From: Pseudoalteromonas prydzensis
GTDB taxonomy: Bacteria > Pseudomonadota > Gammaproteobacteria > Enterobacterales > Alteromonadaceae
Length of the DNA: 37,384 bases
Reading direction: 5' to 3'
NCBI RefSeq assembly: GCF_011050055.1
Contig: NZ_DRGM01000044.1
Coordinates: 1-37,384, forward strand
Shown here: positions 16,898-24,877 of the stretch, one piece after another
How the letters are laid out: each line of letters starts with the position of its first letter
Position numbering within the stretch: position 1 is the stretch's first letter
Made by a program: the position numbers and the translations under genes
The notes under the pieces: generated by a model
Databases searched by the model: none
Seen by the model: the letters and a program-made list of their open reading frames with translations, nothing else
Told to the model about the DNA's origin: nothing

Positions 16898-18223
16898 CTA
16901 GCATTTGCCCATGTTTATAACGGCCTCTATTTCAGTAATACTTTTAGGCACGCTAACGGTTAAATTTTCATGGCCTTGCTCGGTCACTAACAGGTTATCT
17001 TCAATACGAATACCAATGCCTTTATATTGCTCAGGCACTTTGGCATCTAGGCTAATATAAAGTCCGGGCTCAATGGTAAGCACCATCCCCGCTGCAAATG
17101 GGCGCTCTTTTTCATCTTGCTTATAATCACCTACATCGTGCACATCTAAGCCAAGCCAATGACCAAGGCCATGCATATAAAATGCTTTACAGGCTTGATT
17201 ATCAAGTAATTCTTGTAACTCACCTTGTAAAATTCCCAAATCCAGTAAGCCTTGGGTTAGTACTGTCATCGCTAATTGGTTGGCCTTAGATAAGCTGCCA
17301 CCGGGTTTAACTTCTGTAAATGCCGCCTCTTGTGCTGCAAGTACAATATTATAAAGCTGCGCTTGAGGCTGACTAAATTGCCCATTAATAGGGAAAGTAC
17401 GCGTAATATCAGCCGCATAACCTTGCAGCTCAGCGCCTGAATCAATCAATACTAAATCACCGTCAGTCAGCACATCACTGTTAGCCGTGTAATGCAATAT
17501 ATTGGCGTTATCGCCACTGCCAACTATGGTGCCATAGGCCGGATGACGAGCGCCATGCATCGCATAATGGTGATGCAGCTCAGCTTCTAGCTGATATTCG
17601 GTAGCGCCCGGCTTTGCAAACTGCATAGCACGAATATGCCCTTGCGCGCTGATCTCACACGCCCTGCGCATAATTGCCACCTCAGCAGGTGATTTAAACA
17701 AGCGCATTTCATGAATTAAACCACGAATATCTTTAATGGTATGCGGTGCTTTATAGCCTTTTTTAGGCGCACTGCGCAGCGTATTTAATAACCCCCACAC
17801 TTTGTTATCAAACTGCGGATAGGTACCCTGTGCATAAAATAAAATCTGCTGGCCGTTCACCAAATTCAATAATTGCTCATCTAACTCACTCAGCGCATAC
17901 GTTTGGTCGAATAAATACTCTGTTTTTGCTTGTTCAAAGCCAATACGACGGCCATGCCAAATTTCAGCGAGCTTATCTTTATTCAAGCAAAACAGCGTGC
18001 TGGGTGTTTCACTGCTTGGGCAAAGTACTAAAACGGCATCGGGTTCATTAAAACCAGTTAAGTAATAGAAATCGCTATCTTGGCGAAATGCATATTCGGT
18101 ATCACGGCTACGAGTCACTTCATTCGCAGCTGGAATGATAGCCACGCTATTTGGCTCCATCATGGCTAATAAACGTTCGCGGCGTGCTTTAAATTCAGCT
18201 TTTTCAATACTAACTGTTGGCAT
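16898..18223 (-). CDS. pepP: Xaa-Pro aminopeptidase PepP
   Basis: This cytoplasmic metallopeptidase removes N-terminal residues preceding proline. It has 441 residues, the same size as E. coli PepP. The N-terminal domain includes FYYLTGFNEPDAVLVL near residue 52. The C-terminal pita-bread domain holds the dinuclear metal ligands: Asp residues in LIDSGAELQGYAADITRTF, the His in HGLGHWLGLDVHDVG, and Glu residues in LTIEPGLY and IRIEDNLL. It is preceded by ygfB with a 31-bp gap and by AGGG upstream of the ATG. Operon context with ubiH/ubiI is as in enterobacteria. Confidence 0.95.
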   Translation of the reverse strand: MPTVSIEKAEFKARRERLLAMMEPNSVAIIPAANEVTRSRDTEYAFRQDSDFYYLTGFNEPDAVLVLCPSSETPSTLFCLNKDKLAEIWHGRRIGFEQAKTEYLFDQTYALSELDEQLLNLVNGQQILFYAQGTYPQFDNKVWGLLNTLRSAPKKGYKAPHTIKDIRGLIHEMRLFKSPAEVAIMRRACEISAQGHIRAMQFAKPGATEYQLEAELHHHYAMHGARHPAYGTIVGSGDNANILHYTANSDVLTDGDLVLIDSGAELQGYAADITRTFPINGQFSQPQAQLYNIVLAAQEAAFTEVKPGGSLSKANQLAMTVLTQGLLDLGILQGELQELLDNQACKAFYMHGLGHWLGLDVHDVGDYKQDEKERPFAAGMVLTIEPGLYISLDAKVPEQYKGIGIRIEDNLLVTEQGHENLTVSVPKSITEIEAVINMGKC

Positions 18224-18254
18224 TATAAACCCTGTTTATACTGTTAATTTTAAC

Positions 18255-18818
18255 TTAGTGAAGTGTTTTTTTCGTGCTGGCTGGTGCTTGCTCTTGGCCA
18301 AGTTCAGCAAAACAAAGTAGCGCCGATACGCGTACATACTCAATGACTTCATGCAGAGCTTGGCTGTCTTCTTCGGTTTCATCAAACATAGTATCTAAAC
18401 GCGTAATTTCACTAAAATCGCTGATCACTTCTTTGACATCAGCCGACAGGGTACCGTAATCTTTTTGTTTTAAACCAAAACCAAGCATAAATCCTGCAAC
18501 CCACGATACTAAACCATTGGCTTGATCGACTAAGGTTTCATCATCGCTTGGTAAAAATAAATCAAATTGAAACTCTTCATCATTAAAGCTTGCCACTACT
18601 TGCTTATAAATAACGGCAAAAAATTCTTTTAAGTCATGACAAAATGACTGGCCATCGTTAAACACATCACTTAATAAGCCTAAGTATTCTTTGGCTTCAA
18701 TGTTCAAACCACAGGCTAGTAAACCACTGATCACACCATGGGCTTCAGCTGGAGTGACAAAAATTTCGTTTTTCTCAAGTAATAATTGAGCTTGTTGGTA
18801 ATCTGGTAATTCGTTCAT
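18255..18818 (-). CDS. ygfB: YgfB/YecA-family protein
   Basis: This is a 187-residue acidic helical protein of the UPF0149 family, the usual first gene before pepP. The start at 18818 (MNELPDYQQAQLLL) was chosen because it matches the family N-terminus; the frame extends to 18953 but that part is not family-like. Motifs include TPAEAHGVISGLLACG near residue 23 and LVSWVAGFMLGFGL near residue 100. A role in regulation of stress or secondary metabolism has been reported for Pseudomonas YgfB, but no enzymatic function is known. In E. coli the divergent gene is zapA; here zapA is absent and the next element is the 6S RNA. Confidence 0.88.
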   Translation of the reverse strand: MNELPDYQQAQLLLEKNEIFVTPAEAHGVISGLLACGLNIEAKEYLGLLSDVFNDGQSFCHDLKEFFAVIYKQVVASFNDEEFQFDLFLPSDDETLVDQANGLVSWVAGFMLGFGLKQKDYGTLSADVKEVISDFSEITRLDTMFDETEEDSQALHEVIEYVRVSALLCFAELGQEQAPASTKKTLH

Positions 18819-19012
18819 GCTGACATCTTTCACTTGGCTAATTAAGTTAATGCTACCACTCGATAAATAGCAACTCCAATGAAAAGTATGATTGAGGTCA
18901 AAAAGCAATCCAAAAAGTAAACGGCCCGTTACCAGCGCCGAAAAACTACGCAAACAGTATAAGTTTTTTCAATTTGGGGTGTAAGGAATGGATTATGTCT
19001 TATATACTGAAG

Positions 19013-19196
19013 TTGTTCCCTAGGGTGTTGGAGCTTGGTTAAGTCCCTGAGCCGATAAATTTTATGTTAGGGTTTCTGTTCGTCTGCTATTGTGCAAGCT
19101 CGGCATGTACCGAGAAGCCTACGGCAAACCGCAGATCCCCGCCCTGAAACCTATGGTTTCAGGACTGACACCGAGTGCCGCATACTTGGGGAACAC
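19013..19196 (+). ncRNA. ssrS: 6S RNA
   Basis: This RNA binds RNA polymerase sigma-70 holoenzyme and mimics an open promoter. The 5' end (GTTCCCTAGG at 19015-19024) pairs with the 3' end (GGGGAAC, 19188-19194). The conserved segment AGTCCCTGAGCCGATA (19042-19057) matches E. coli 6S RNA (AGTCCCCTGAGCCGATA), GCTCGG and CCGAGAAGCC follow around 19098-19119, and CCCTGAAACC with GGTTTCAGG forms the 3' arm hairpin around 19142-19163. The length of about 184 nt is normal. A -10-like TATACT at 19003-19008 lies just upstream. The position behind ygfB is conserved, but the flanking zapA and fau genes of enterobacteria are missing. Confidence 0.92.
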
Positions 19197-19210
19197 CTTC
19201 TTACCCTCTT

Positions 19211-20134
19211 TCAGATTATTCCTTTTTGTACTGTAACGCGTTTAAAATAATGCGGCGCAAATGTATTGAACAATGTCGCAAGCACTATCAAACCCGTACC
19301 AAATATTTGCATCAAGCTCATCGATGTGTCGAAAAATATTAACTGAAACAACATCGCAAAAATTAAATTGGTATAGATCAGCGGCGCAAGTTCTGAGTTT
19401 GAATCCACTAAACGATATGCTTTAGAACGAAAAAATTGTGTGGATGCCGTCGACAACCCCAAAAACACTAATAACAGCGGCATCCCGTGCTCAATATTAA
19501 GCATCAACTGCATGCTGTGTTGATACTCGTGCTGACTTGTAAACATCAACATAACAGGTAATACCAATAAACTAGCAATAGCAAAACACCAGCCATTGAT
19601 CACAAGCACTGGTAAGTTAATTTTACTAGCTTGAAATAAAGCAACTTGCGAGCAGCCATTAAACACCCCTGCTGCTAAACCAATTAATAACTCCCAGCGC
19701 CAGATGGTCCCTTGCGCAGTTAAATTTTGCATCGCGACGCCAATAATCATCAACATTAAAGTCGGTATCACCAACCAACTGATTTTAGTTTTATAGAAAA
19801 ACAACTCCAACAGCGGAATAAATAGCGGCCCAGTACTAAATAACACCACCGCCTCAATTAAGCTTAAGTGGCTTAACGCCAGCATAAAACAGCTTTGACA
19901 ACTGGCAATAAAAATAGCCCGTAGGGTAAATGCTCGCCAAGCAGCTTGATTAGGCATAACCCAATGACTGCACACTGCCAACAACAACATCACCAAGGCA
20001 GGAATTAGCAAGCGTAGCATGACTAAAATAGCGTCACTAAAATGCACCGTTAAAAACTTTGATAACAAGCCATTCAACGCTAAAGTAAATGTGGACAACA
20101 GCATAAACATACTGGGCCGAAACATAGTCGCCAT
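19211..20134 (-). CDS. EamA/DMT-family permease
   Basis: This inner-membrane protein of 307 residues has about ten hydrophobic segments in two EamA repeats, typical of drug/metabolite exporters such as RhaT/YdcZ-like or amino-acid exporters. The start at 20134 was chosen because AAGGGG lies just before that ATG; an alternative at 20152 adds six residues. It is divergent from a LysR regulator 150 bp away, so that regulator probably controls it. The substrate cannot be told from the sequence. Confidence 0.82.
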   Translation of the reverse strand: MATMFRPSMFMLLSTFTLALNGLLSKFLTVHFSDAILVMLRLLIPALVMLLLAVCSHWVMPNQAAWRAFTLRAIFIASCQSCFMLALSHLSLIEAVVLFSTGPLFIPLLELFFYKTKISWLVIPTLMLMIIGVAMQNLTAQGTIWRWELLIGLAAGVFNGCSQVALFQASKINLPVLVINGWCFAIASLLVLPVMLMFTSQHEYQHSMQLMLNIEHGMPLLLVFLGLSTASTQFFRSKAYRLVDSNSELAPLIYTNLIFAMLFQLIFFDTSMSLMQIFGTGLIVLATLFNTFAPHYFKRVTVQKGII

Positions 20135-20284
20135 AACAACCCCTTTTCCCAATAACTAAATACGTTTTATATTGAAAATAATAAGCTTAAGATAAGTTTG
20201 GCTGCTAAAGTAGCGTGAAAGCATAGAATTAAAAAGCGAGTAATAGTGTATAAACCTGTAAGTAAAACTTAATAAAGAGACGAT

Positions 20285-21175
20285 ATGGCTCATTCGATCC
20301 CGTTAAAATCACTGCATAGTTTTGTGGCGGTAGCGCAAACTGGCAGCATGGTACTTGCCGCAGAGCAGCTACATATTAGCCACTCAGCGGTAAGCCAAGC
20401 AATTAAGTCCCTCGAGTCACAACTCAATGCACCACTATTTAACCGAGTGGGTCGCCGTGTTGAGTTAAACAACACAGGTAAACGCTATTATCAACGAGTG
20501 CATCCGGCTCTTAATGAGATTATCGCCGCCAGTGATGAAGCATCCCAAGCTCAAGCGGATAGCTACCTAACATTAAACATGGTTAATTCAATGGCGCTGC
20601 ATTGGTGGATCCCGCGCGTAGCAAAGCTGCAAGCTGACGCGCCTGAGCTCGATGTACGTTTATCAAATTTGGTTGGTGAGTTTAATTTAGCGCAACAAGG
20701 GGTCGATGTTGCTTTAATTCACGGCAATGCCAAGGATTGGACTAACTACGCGTGTGAAAAGCTCGGTGATGATGAACTAATTTTAGTGTGCAGCCCACAA
20801 CTGCTCGATACAACCCAAAGTCTGCAAACAATACTGAGTAAATACCCTGCGATTTTTGTCGAGAACCCGCGCCGCCATACCGATTGGCAAGTCTGGTGCA
20901 ACGCCCAAAAGTTAGCCCTGCCACAGCAACATAAAAACTTAACCTTTAATATATCGGTGCAAGCAACACAAGCGGCTATGCGCCAATTAGGCATACTGGT
21001 AACTCATAAGCAATTTGTAAAGGATGATATTAAACATGGCATGCTAGTGCAAATAGGTGAGGCTATTTTGAATCCATATCAACAGTTTCACTTCGTGAGT
21101 GCAAAAGAAAAAACTGAAAACGCGAATATACTGCAGCTCAAGCAATGGCTAAAACTGCAGTTTACTGATGAGTAA
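20285..21175 (+). CDS. LysR-family transcriptional regulator
   Basis: This regulator of 296 residues has an N-terminal winged helix-turn-helix (residues 5-62: LKSLHSFVAVAQTGSMVLAA, then SHSAVSQAIKSLE) and a GcvA-like substrate-binding domain after residue 90. AAAGAGACGAT precedes the ATG. It is divergent from the EamA permease and probably regulates it in response to the exported compound. The ligand is unknown. Confidence 0.88.
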   Translation: MAHSIPLKSLHSFVAVAQTGSMVLAAEQLHISHSAVSQAIKSLESQLNAPLFNRVGRRVELNNTGKRYYQRVHPALNEIIAASDEASQAQADSYLTLNMVNSMALHWWIPRVAKLQADAPELDVRLSNLVGEFNLAQQGVDVALIHGNAKDWTNYACEKLGDDELILVCSPQLLDTTQSLQTILSKYPAIFVENPRRHTDWQVWCNAQKLALPQQHKNLTFNISVQATQAAMRQLGILVTHKQFVKDDIKHGMLVQIGEAILNPYQQFHFVSAKEKTENANILQLKQWLKLQFTDE

Positions 21176-21200
21176 CAGCGGGTAGCTCAATAAAGCAACG

Positions 21201-21392
21201 TTACCCTTTGACTTTGAATGCACCAAACACAATGCACACCGCCCCGCCAACCATGGCCGCCCACGCTTCAAGCGGAGTTTCGCCATTTAGCGTGCGAGTA
21301 ATTTGCGAACTTGCTGAGTCATAGACGTCATAACCCCAAAAAGCTAATGCAACACCAATACAGATCAGCGCAATACCAATTATTTTATTCAT
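21201..21392 (-). CDS. Small two-helix membrane protein (DUF3185 family)
   Basis: This 63-residue protein has two hydrophobic segments (about 4-24 and 44-60) separated by a polar loop with YDSASSQITRTLNG, typical of the DUF3185 family. AGGAATTAAA precedes the ATG. Its function is unknown; it stands alone, convergent to the LysR gene with a 25-bp gap. Confidence 0.8.
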   Translation of the reverse strand: MNKIIGIALICIGVALAFWGYDVYDSASSQITRTLNGETPLEAWAAMVGGAVCIVFGAFKVKG

Positions 21393-21697
21393 TTTAATTC
21401 CTATTAAAGCTAACAGAGCTAATAACTAAAAATACGCTAAGGTATTGATTAAAGCAAATGGAGTCCAGAGGTTGCTATGCGTCAATTAGCAATAGTGGTT
21501 ACCCAGATACAATTTATAATGATTTCAATGAGGTATGCTGGTTCAAACAGGTGAGTCGATATTCCGCAATTAAAAAATTGGCTGTAACAAGAATGTATGG
21601 AAGAACGATAAAAAGTGGATTCGGACTAGATTAATAATCACAGGTCTAGGCGTACCTAAACCTGTAAAACTATAAGCAGAGCAAACAATTTTTATAA
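21393..21697. other. Intergenic region with one imperfect hairpin
   Basis: No gene is supported in these 305 bp. The only structure I see is ACAGGTCTAGG (21640-21650) and CCTAAACCTGT (21655-21665), an 11-bp arm pair with one mismatch and a four-base loop. It may end transcription of the lipoprotein gene, although no U-run follows. A 25-codon ATG frame at 21478 has no ribosome-binding site. Confidence 0.5.
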
Positions 21698-22378
21698 TTA
21701 ATTTGCTGCATTCACTAATGCATCAAGCTCTGCAAGTGAAGCCGCTATTTTTACACCTGGAACATTAGTACCAATTGTTGCTTCATATGAACCTTCTACA
21801 TCACCTCTGAATGAAGTGAATGTAATTCGATAAACACCACGAACCAATGCATCTTGTGGATTAGTTAAACTAGACGTTTTACGCAGTAATGAATTGTATG
21901 ATGAACCACCTGGATTTTTTGGTAACTCAGCACTATCATCATTTTCGCCAAGCGTCTGAATCGGACGTCCACCTTGCGCTATTTTTGTATTATCAATGAT
22001 ATTCATACGCTCTAACACTATGTATGTATCAAAGAACTTATCGTCGATACCGTTTTTTTCAAAATTTTGATCTACAAAATCATCATCTGAAGGCGCACTA
22101 AAAGCAGGAGAAATCATTGAGATACCGATCTCATCAATTGCAGCTGGTACCCATGCATACAAGTAATATGCATCTTTATCTTTATATTTACCTTGCGATT
22201 TCATGTTGCTATCAACATAACCAAAGTAATTCACGTATTCAGCATAAGGTAAACGGGCTTCTAAACCGGCAACACCTTCTGAGATAGAACTTTTTAAGTG
22301 TGGACCTGTCGACATACAACCTGAAAGGCATGCAACAGCTATAAACGGTAGGATTTTTCCAGCAAACTTTAACTTCAT
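21698..22378 (-). CDS. LipL32-family calcium-binding outer-membrane lipoprotein
   Basis: This is a predicted surface or outer-membrane lipoprotein of 226 residues. The signal peptide ends in the lipobox LSGC with Cys21; the following Met-Ser favours the outer membrane. It aligns along nearly its full length with LipL32, the main lipoprotein of pathogenic Leptospira: LPYAEYVNYFGYV, AYYLYAWVPAAIDEIG, SMISP, FDTYIVLERM, YNSLLR and LVRGVYRITFTSF all have direct counterparts. The five calcium ligands recalled for LipL32 (Asp132, Thr133, Asp164, Asp165, Tyr178) correspond to Asp117, Thr118, Asp147, Asp148 and Tyr161, all present. The start at 22378 has GGAG six bases upstream; ATGs at 22381 and 22390 are possible. 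Its function in marine bacteria is unknown. Confidence 0.9.
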   Translation of the reverse strand: MKLKFAGKILPFIAVACLSGCMSTGPHLKSSISEGVAGLEARLPYAEYVNYFGYVDSNMKSQGKYKDKDAYYLYAWVPAAIDEIGISMISPAFSAPSDDDFVDQNFEKNGIDDKFFDTYIVLERMNIIDNTKIAQGGRPIQTLGENDDSAELPKNPGGSSYNSLLRKTSSLTNPQDALVRGVYRITFTSFRGDVEGSYEATIGTNVPGVKIAASLAELDALVNAAN

Positions 22379-22415
22379 CATTGACTCCATGTCACTATTT
22401 TAGATAAGAGCGCAG

Positions 22416-22443
22416 ATTATAGGTAATTAAATAATTGTGTCAA
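22416..22443 (-). promoter_or_regulatory. Consensus sigma-70 promoter of the LipL32-like gene
   Basis: On the minus strand a perfect -35 TTGACA (22443-22438) and a perfect -10 TATAAT (22421-22416) are separated by 16 bp. Transcription would start near 22409, giving a leader of about 30 nt. It is the strongest promoter-like sequence noticed in the window. Confidence 0.85.
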
Positions 22444-22557
22444 TAAAAGGTAATAAATAAAGTTACACTTTTTAATTATTTGCTAATTTTTAACTTTAGC
22501 CCCGTACGATTTTTAATGTATTGCGACATAGAAACAGCCGCGCTCATTTTATTGTCT

Positions 22558-22971
22558 TTATTGAATAAAGTAGCCAATCACCTGCCACTGCTCGGCTGAT
22601 TTTTTTAGCGTCACCGTTTCAATAGCACGCGGTTTATTTGCAAAATCAGTTTGAAACTCTAAAATCACATACTCACCGTCAGGTAATTGCGGGATAGCGG
22701 CTAACACTTGACGACTCACACCTTCGCGAGATTGAACTGCACCAAGCGGTGTGCGAACTTGCTCTAGCTTAGATACCCAAAGCGCCTCTGGTACATTTTC
22801 TTGAAAAAGCGCACCGGCCTGTTGCCAGCTATCTGCGTATTTACCACTATCAACGCCTTCTAACCAGTGCGTGGCCGGAGCGATTTCTGTTGATACATCT
22901 ACAACTTTTGGCGTCTGTGCCCAAGTGAGTGTGCTTATAAATAAACATAAAACAACTATTATATTTTTCAT
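22558..22971 (-). CDS. DUF4019 family exported protein
   Basis: This 137-residue protein has a signal peptide (1-18, cut after TWA) and a small alpha/beta domain (HWLEGVDSGKYADSWQQAG, then LQVRT-like and EYVILEFQTDF) typical of DUF4019. AGGG lies upstream of the chosen ATG at 22971. It is probably periplasmic. The function of the family is unknown, and the neighbours give no clue. Confidence 0.82.
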   Translation of the reverse strand: MKNIIVVLCLFISTLTWAQTPKVVDVSTEIAPATHWLEGVDSGKYADSWQQAGALFQENVPEALWVSKLEQVRTPLGAVQSREGVSRQVLAAIPQLPDGEYVILEFQTDFANKPRAIETVTLKKSAEQWQVIGYFIQ

Positions 22972-22998
22972 TTTCAACCCTGCTATTTTTGCCAACTA

Positions 22999-23160
22999 TT
23001 ACGCTATAACTTTGCCATAAACCAGCGCATTATAAAAATCCCCCTGTTTATAAATTGCTTTTTGCAAGCATCCTTCTTGGACAAAGCCAACCTTATCAAG
23101 CACTTTAGCTGAGCGTGCGTTACTCGCAAACACCACAGCATGTAGCCGAACAATAGGCAT
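22999..23160 (-). pseudogene. C-terminal remnant of a GNAT acetyltransferase
   Basis: Fifty-three codons encode the end of a RimJ/RimL-type acetyltransferase: FASNARSAKVLDKVGFVQEG followed by a short tail with NALVYGKV. The conserved N-x-x-S-x-x-V-L-x-K-x-G-F motif is clear. In the same frame upstream there is a stop at 23179-23181, no ribosome-binding site precedes the ATG at 23160, and the roughly 110 N-terminal residues are missing because the isomerase gene occupies that place. It was probably left by a deletion joining the two genes. Confidence 0.8.
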
Positions 23161-23162
23161 AG

Positions 23163-23507
23163 TTACAACAGATTTCGATTACAATAACTGGCCTGTTCAA
23201 AATCAGCCACGTTCATGGCAATATTGCTCACTGCGGGGAACATTTCGCTTAACTTTGTGACCATTGCCTTGGAAAGCGCCGCTTTTTGCTGTGTGCTCCT
23301 ACCTTGCATAATATGAGCAAAAACGTGAATGAAGTCAGTTTGTTTATTACCCACTAAATAGGTTTTAAACGGATTTACTCTGACTTTAATTTCGTGTTCA
23401 GCAAACAGACCTGATGCGTTTGCGGTGTGATGAATTTGCTCATTAATAGTATCTTCATCATGATGAGTCAAGATGCTCTGCGAGCAATCAATAATAAAAT
23501 GCGGCAT
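23163..23507 (-). CDS. 5-carboxymethyl-2-hydroxymuconate delta-isomerase-like protein (tautomerase superfamily)
   Basis: This small enzyme of 114 residues has the catalytic Pro directly after Met (MPHFIIDCS). FAEHEIKVRVNPFKTYLVG and DFIHVFAHIMQGRSTQQKA are typical of CHMI/HpaF. In the homoprotocatechuate pathway this enzyme isomerises carboxymethyl-hydroxymuconate, but no other gene of that pathway is here, so its physiological role is open. AAGGAG seven bases before the ATG supports the start. The gene ends against a GNAT remnant. Confidence 0.85.
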   Translation of the reverse strand: MPHFIIDCSQSILTHHDEDTINEQIHHTANASGLFAEHEIKVRVNPFKTYLVGNKQTDFIHVFAHIMQGRSTQQKAALSKAMVTKLSEMFPAVSNIAMNVADFEQASYCNRNLL

Positions 23508-23881
23508 TAAATAACTCCTTTTAATCAGTTGGATAGACGCGATGCGCTTGATATAGCCTGTGCATTTGCGTGTGAAAATGAGGTTGTTTTATAGCACAGT
23601 ACCCTATTGATAAAAAGTCTATTGCTAGCTGGGTAGTCATAAAAGCCTTCTTTCACAAATAGAGGATGTGTTATAGCCTGAATTAACACAGCAGACTTCA
23701 GAAGGTATTATATTTAATGCAGCTGATAGCGTTTCATACTCTCCCTGCGCTCTACTTTTATAGAGTCCGATCAAAACGTTATACGATTAGATAACAACGA
23801 AACACTGCCTTTATAAAATAATTAAAAAGTAACAGAATCTGCTATTATGCAATTTCGATTCAGAGAAGGCTTTTATATAGT
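23508..23881. other. Intergenic region upstream of the LacI regulator, with a nested hairpin
   Basis: This 374-bp region has no gene. It holds TGTGTTA (23667-23673) and TAACACA (23684-23690) as a 7-bp stem, nested within CCTTCT and AGAAGG. A degenerate operator-like AAAACGTTAT at 23773-23782 differs from ACAACGTTGT at two symmetric positions, so weak self-regulation by the LacI protein is possible. A -10-like TATTAT lies at 23843-23848. Confidence 0.5.
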
Positions 23882-24877
23882 ATGGTTACAATTAAACAAG
23901 TGGCTGCCCACGCAGGGGTCTCCTTTAAAACTGTTTCTCGGGTAGTAAATCATGATTCGACCGTTAAAGACATTAACCGTGAAAAAGTATTAACAGCCAT
24001 AAAAGAACTAGGCTACCGCCCAAATCGAGCCGCGAGTTTAACTCGCAGAAAAAAATCGAATATTTATGCCATCATTGCCGATGAATTACTTAGTGTTCCT
24101 TACACATTTGATATTATTCGTGGCGCACAAGAGATTGCATGGCAAAAAAATAAAGAGTTACTTATACTCAATGTTAATGAAACTCAAATTAGCATAGATA
24201 GAGCAATACAGAGCCTTTTGGAATACCGAGTTGAAGGAGTTATATACTCTGCAATGTATCATCGCCAAGTGCAAGTTTCTGACGAGCTAAAAAAAATACC
24301 CACTATTTTAGCAAACTGCTTTCCCGCTCAAAATAACTTACCTTGTGTAGTACCTGATGAAGTTCAAGCGGGAGAAGAAATCACCACGGCGTTGATACGT
24401 AAGGGCTATCGCAAAATAGCTTTTTTAAACTTAAATGAAGATATAATCGCTGCTAAGGGCCGAAAACAAGGTGTTATAAATGCATTTAAACGCCAAGGCC
24501 TATCATTAGATGACTTATATATTGAATCGGTAATTATTAGTCAACCAGATGGTAGTGAACTATCCACTTCCAGAGCGTCCGCTGCAAGGATCATTGAGCA
24601 GTTCAAGCCCGATGCGATTATTTGTGGTCAAGATCCCATGGCGATGGAAATTTATTTTGTTGTCCATGATAAAGGAATGACGATTGGTAAAGATATTGGC
24701 ATAGCTAGCTTTGATGATTGGGGCAGTATTCCTGAATTATTACAGCCAAATTTAACCACAATGGCACTTCCACATCATGAAATGGGCCGCTGGGCTATGG
24801 AATATTTAATAGAGCAGCGCACTGATATTGTGCATCATCACTTACCATTTAAGCTGATCCAACGCGATTCCTTTTAG
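23882..24877 (+). CDS. LacI-family regulator of the sucrose/fructan locus
   Basis: This repressor of 331 residues has a helix-turn-helix at 1-25 (TIKQVAAHAGVSFKTVSRVVN), a hinge helix around 50-56 (RPNRAASL) and a periplasmic-binding-like sugar domain. It is divergent in orientation from the whole sugar gene set and the only sugar regulator in this half of the window. LacI proteins bind palindromes with a central CG, exactly the form of the ACAACGTTGT sites upstream of susC and the fructokinase gene. The inducer is probably sucrose, fructose or a phosphorylated derivative. Its 3' end overlaps the convergent cscB gene by 29 bp, so no terminator can lie between them. Confidence 0.9.
   Translation: MVTIKQVAAHAGVSFKTVSRVVNHDSTVKDINREKVLTAIKELGYRPNRAASLTRRKKSNIYAIIADELLSVPYTFDIIRGAQEIAWQKNKELLILNVNETQISIDRAIQSLLEYRVEGVIYSAMYHRQVQVSDELKKIPTILANCFPAQNNLPCVVPDEVQAGEEITTALIRKGYRKIAFLNLNEDIIAAKGRKQGVINAFKRQGLSLDDLYIESVIISQPDGSELSTSRASAARIIEQFKPDAIICGQDPMAMEIYFVVHDKGMTIGKDIGIASFDDWGSIPELLQPNLTTMALPHHEMGRWAMEYLIEQRTDIVHHHLPFKLIQRDSF

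Noticed and set aside
16890..16904. ATG start for ubiH overlapping pepP
   Set aside because: No Shine-Dalgarno upstream, whereas the GTG at 16889 has AGGAG five bases before it and better matches the family N-terminus.
18819..18953. N-terminal extension of the ygfB frame
   Set aside because: The added 45 codons do not resemble the family, and the internal Met at 18818 matches the normal start.
21478..21555. 25-codon plus-strand ORF in the gap before the LipL32-like gene
   Set aside because: No ribosome-binding site, promoter or recognisable sequence; length is expected by chance.
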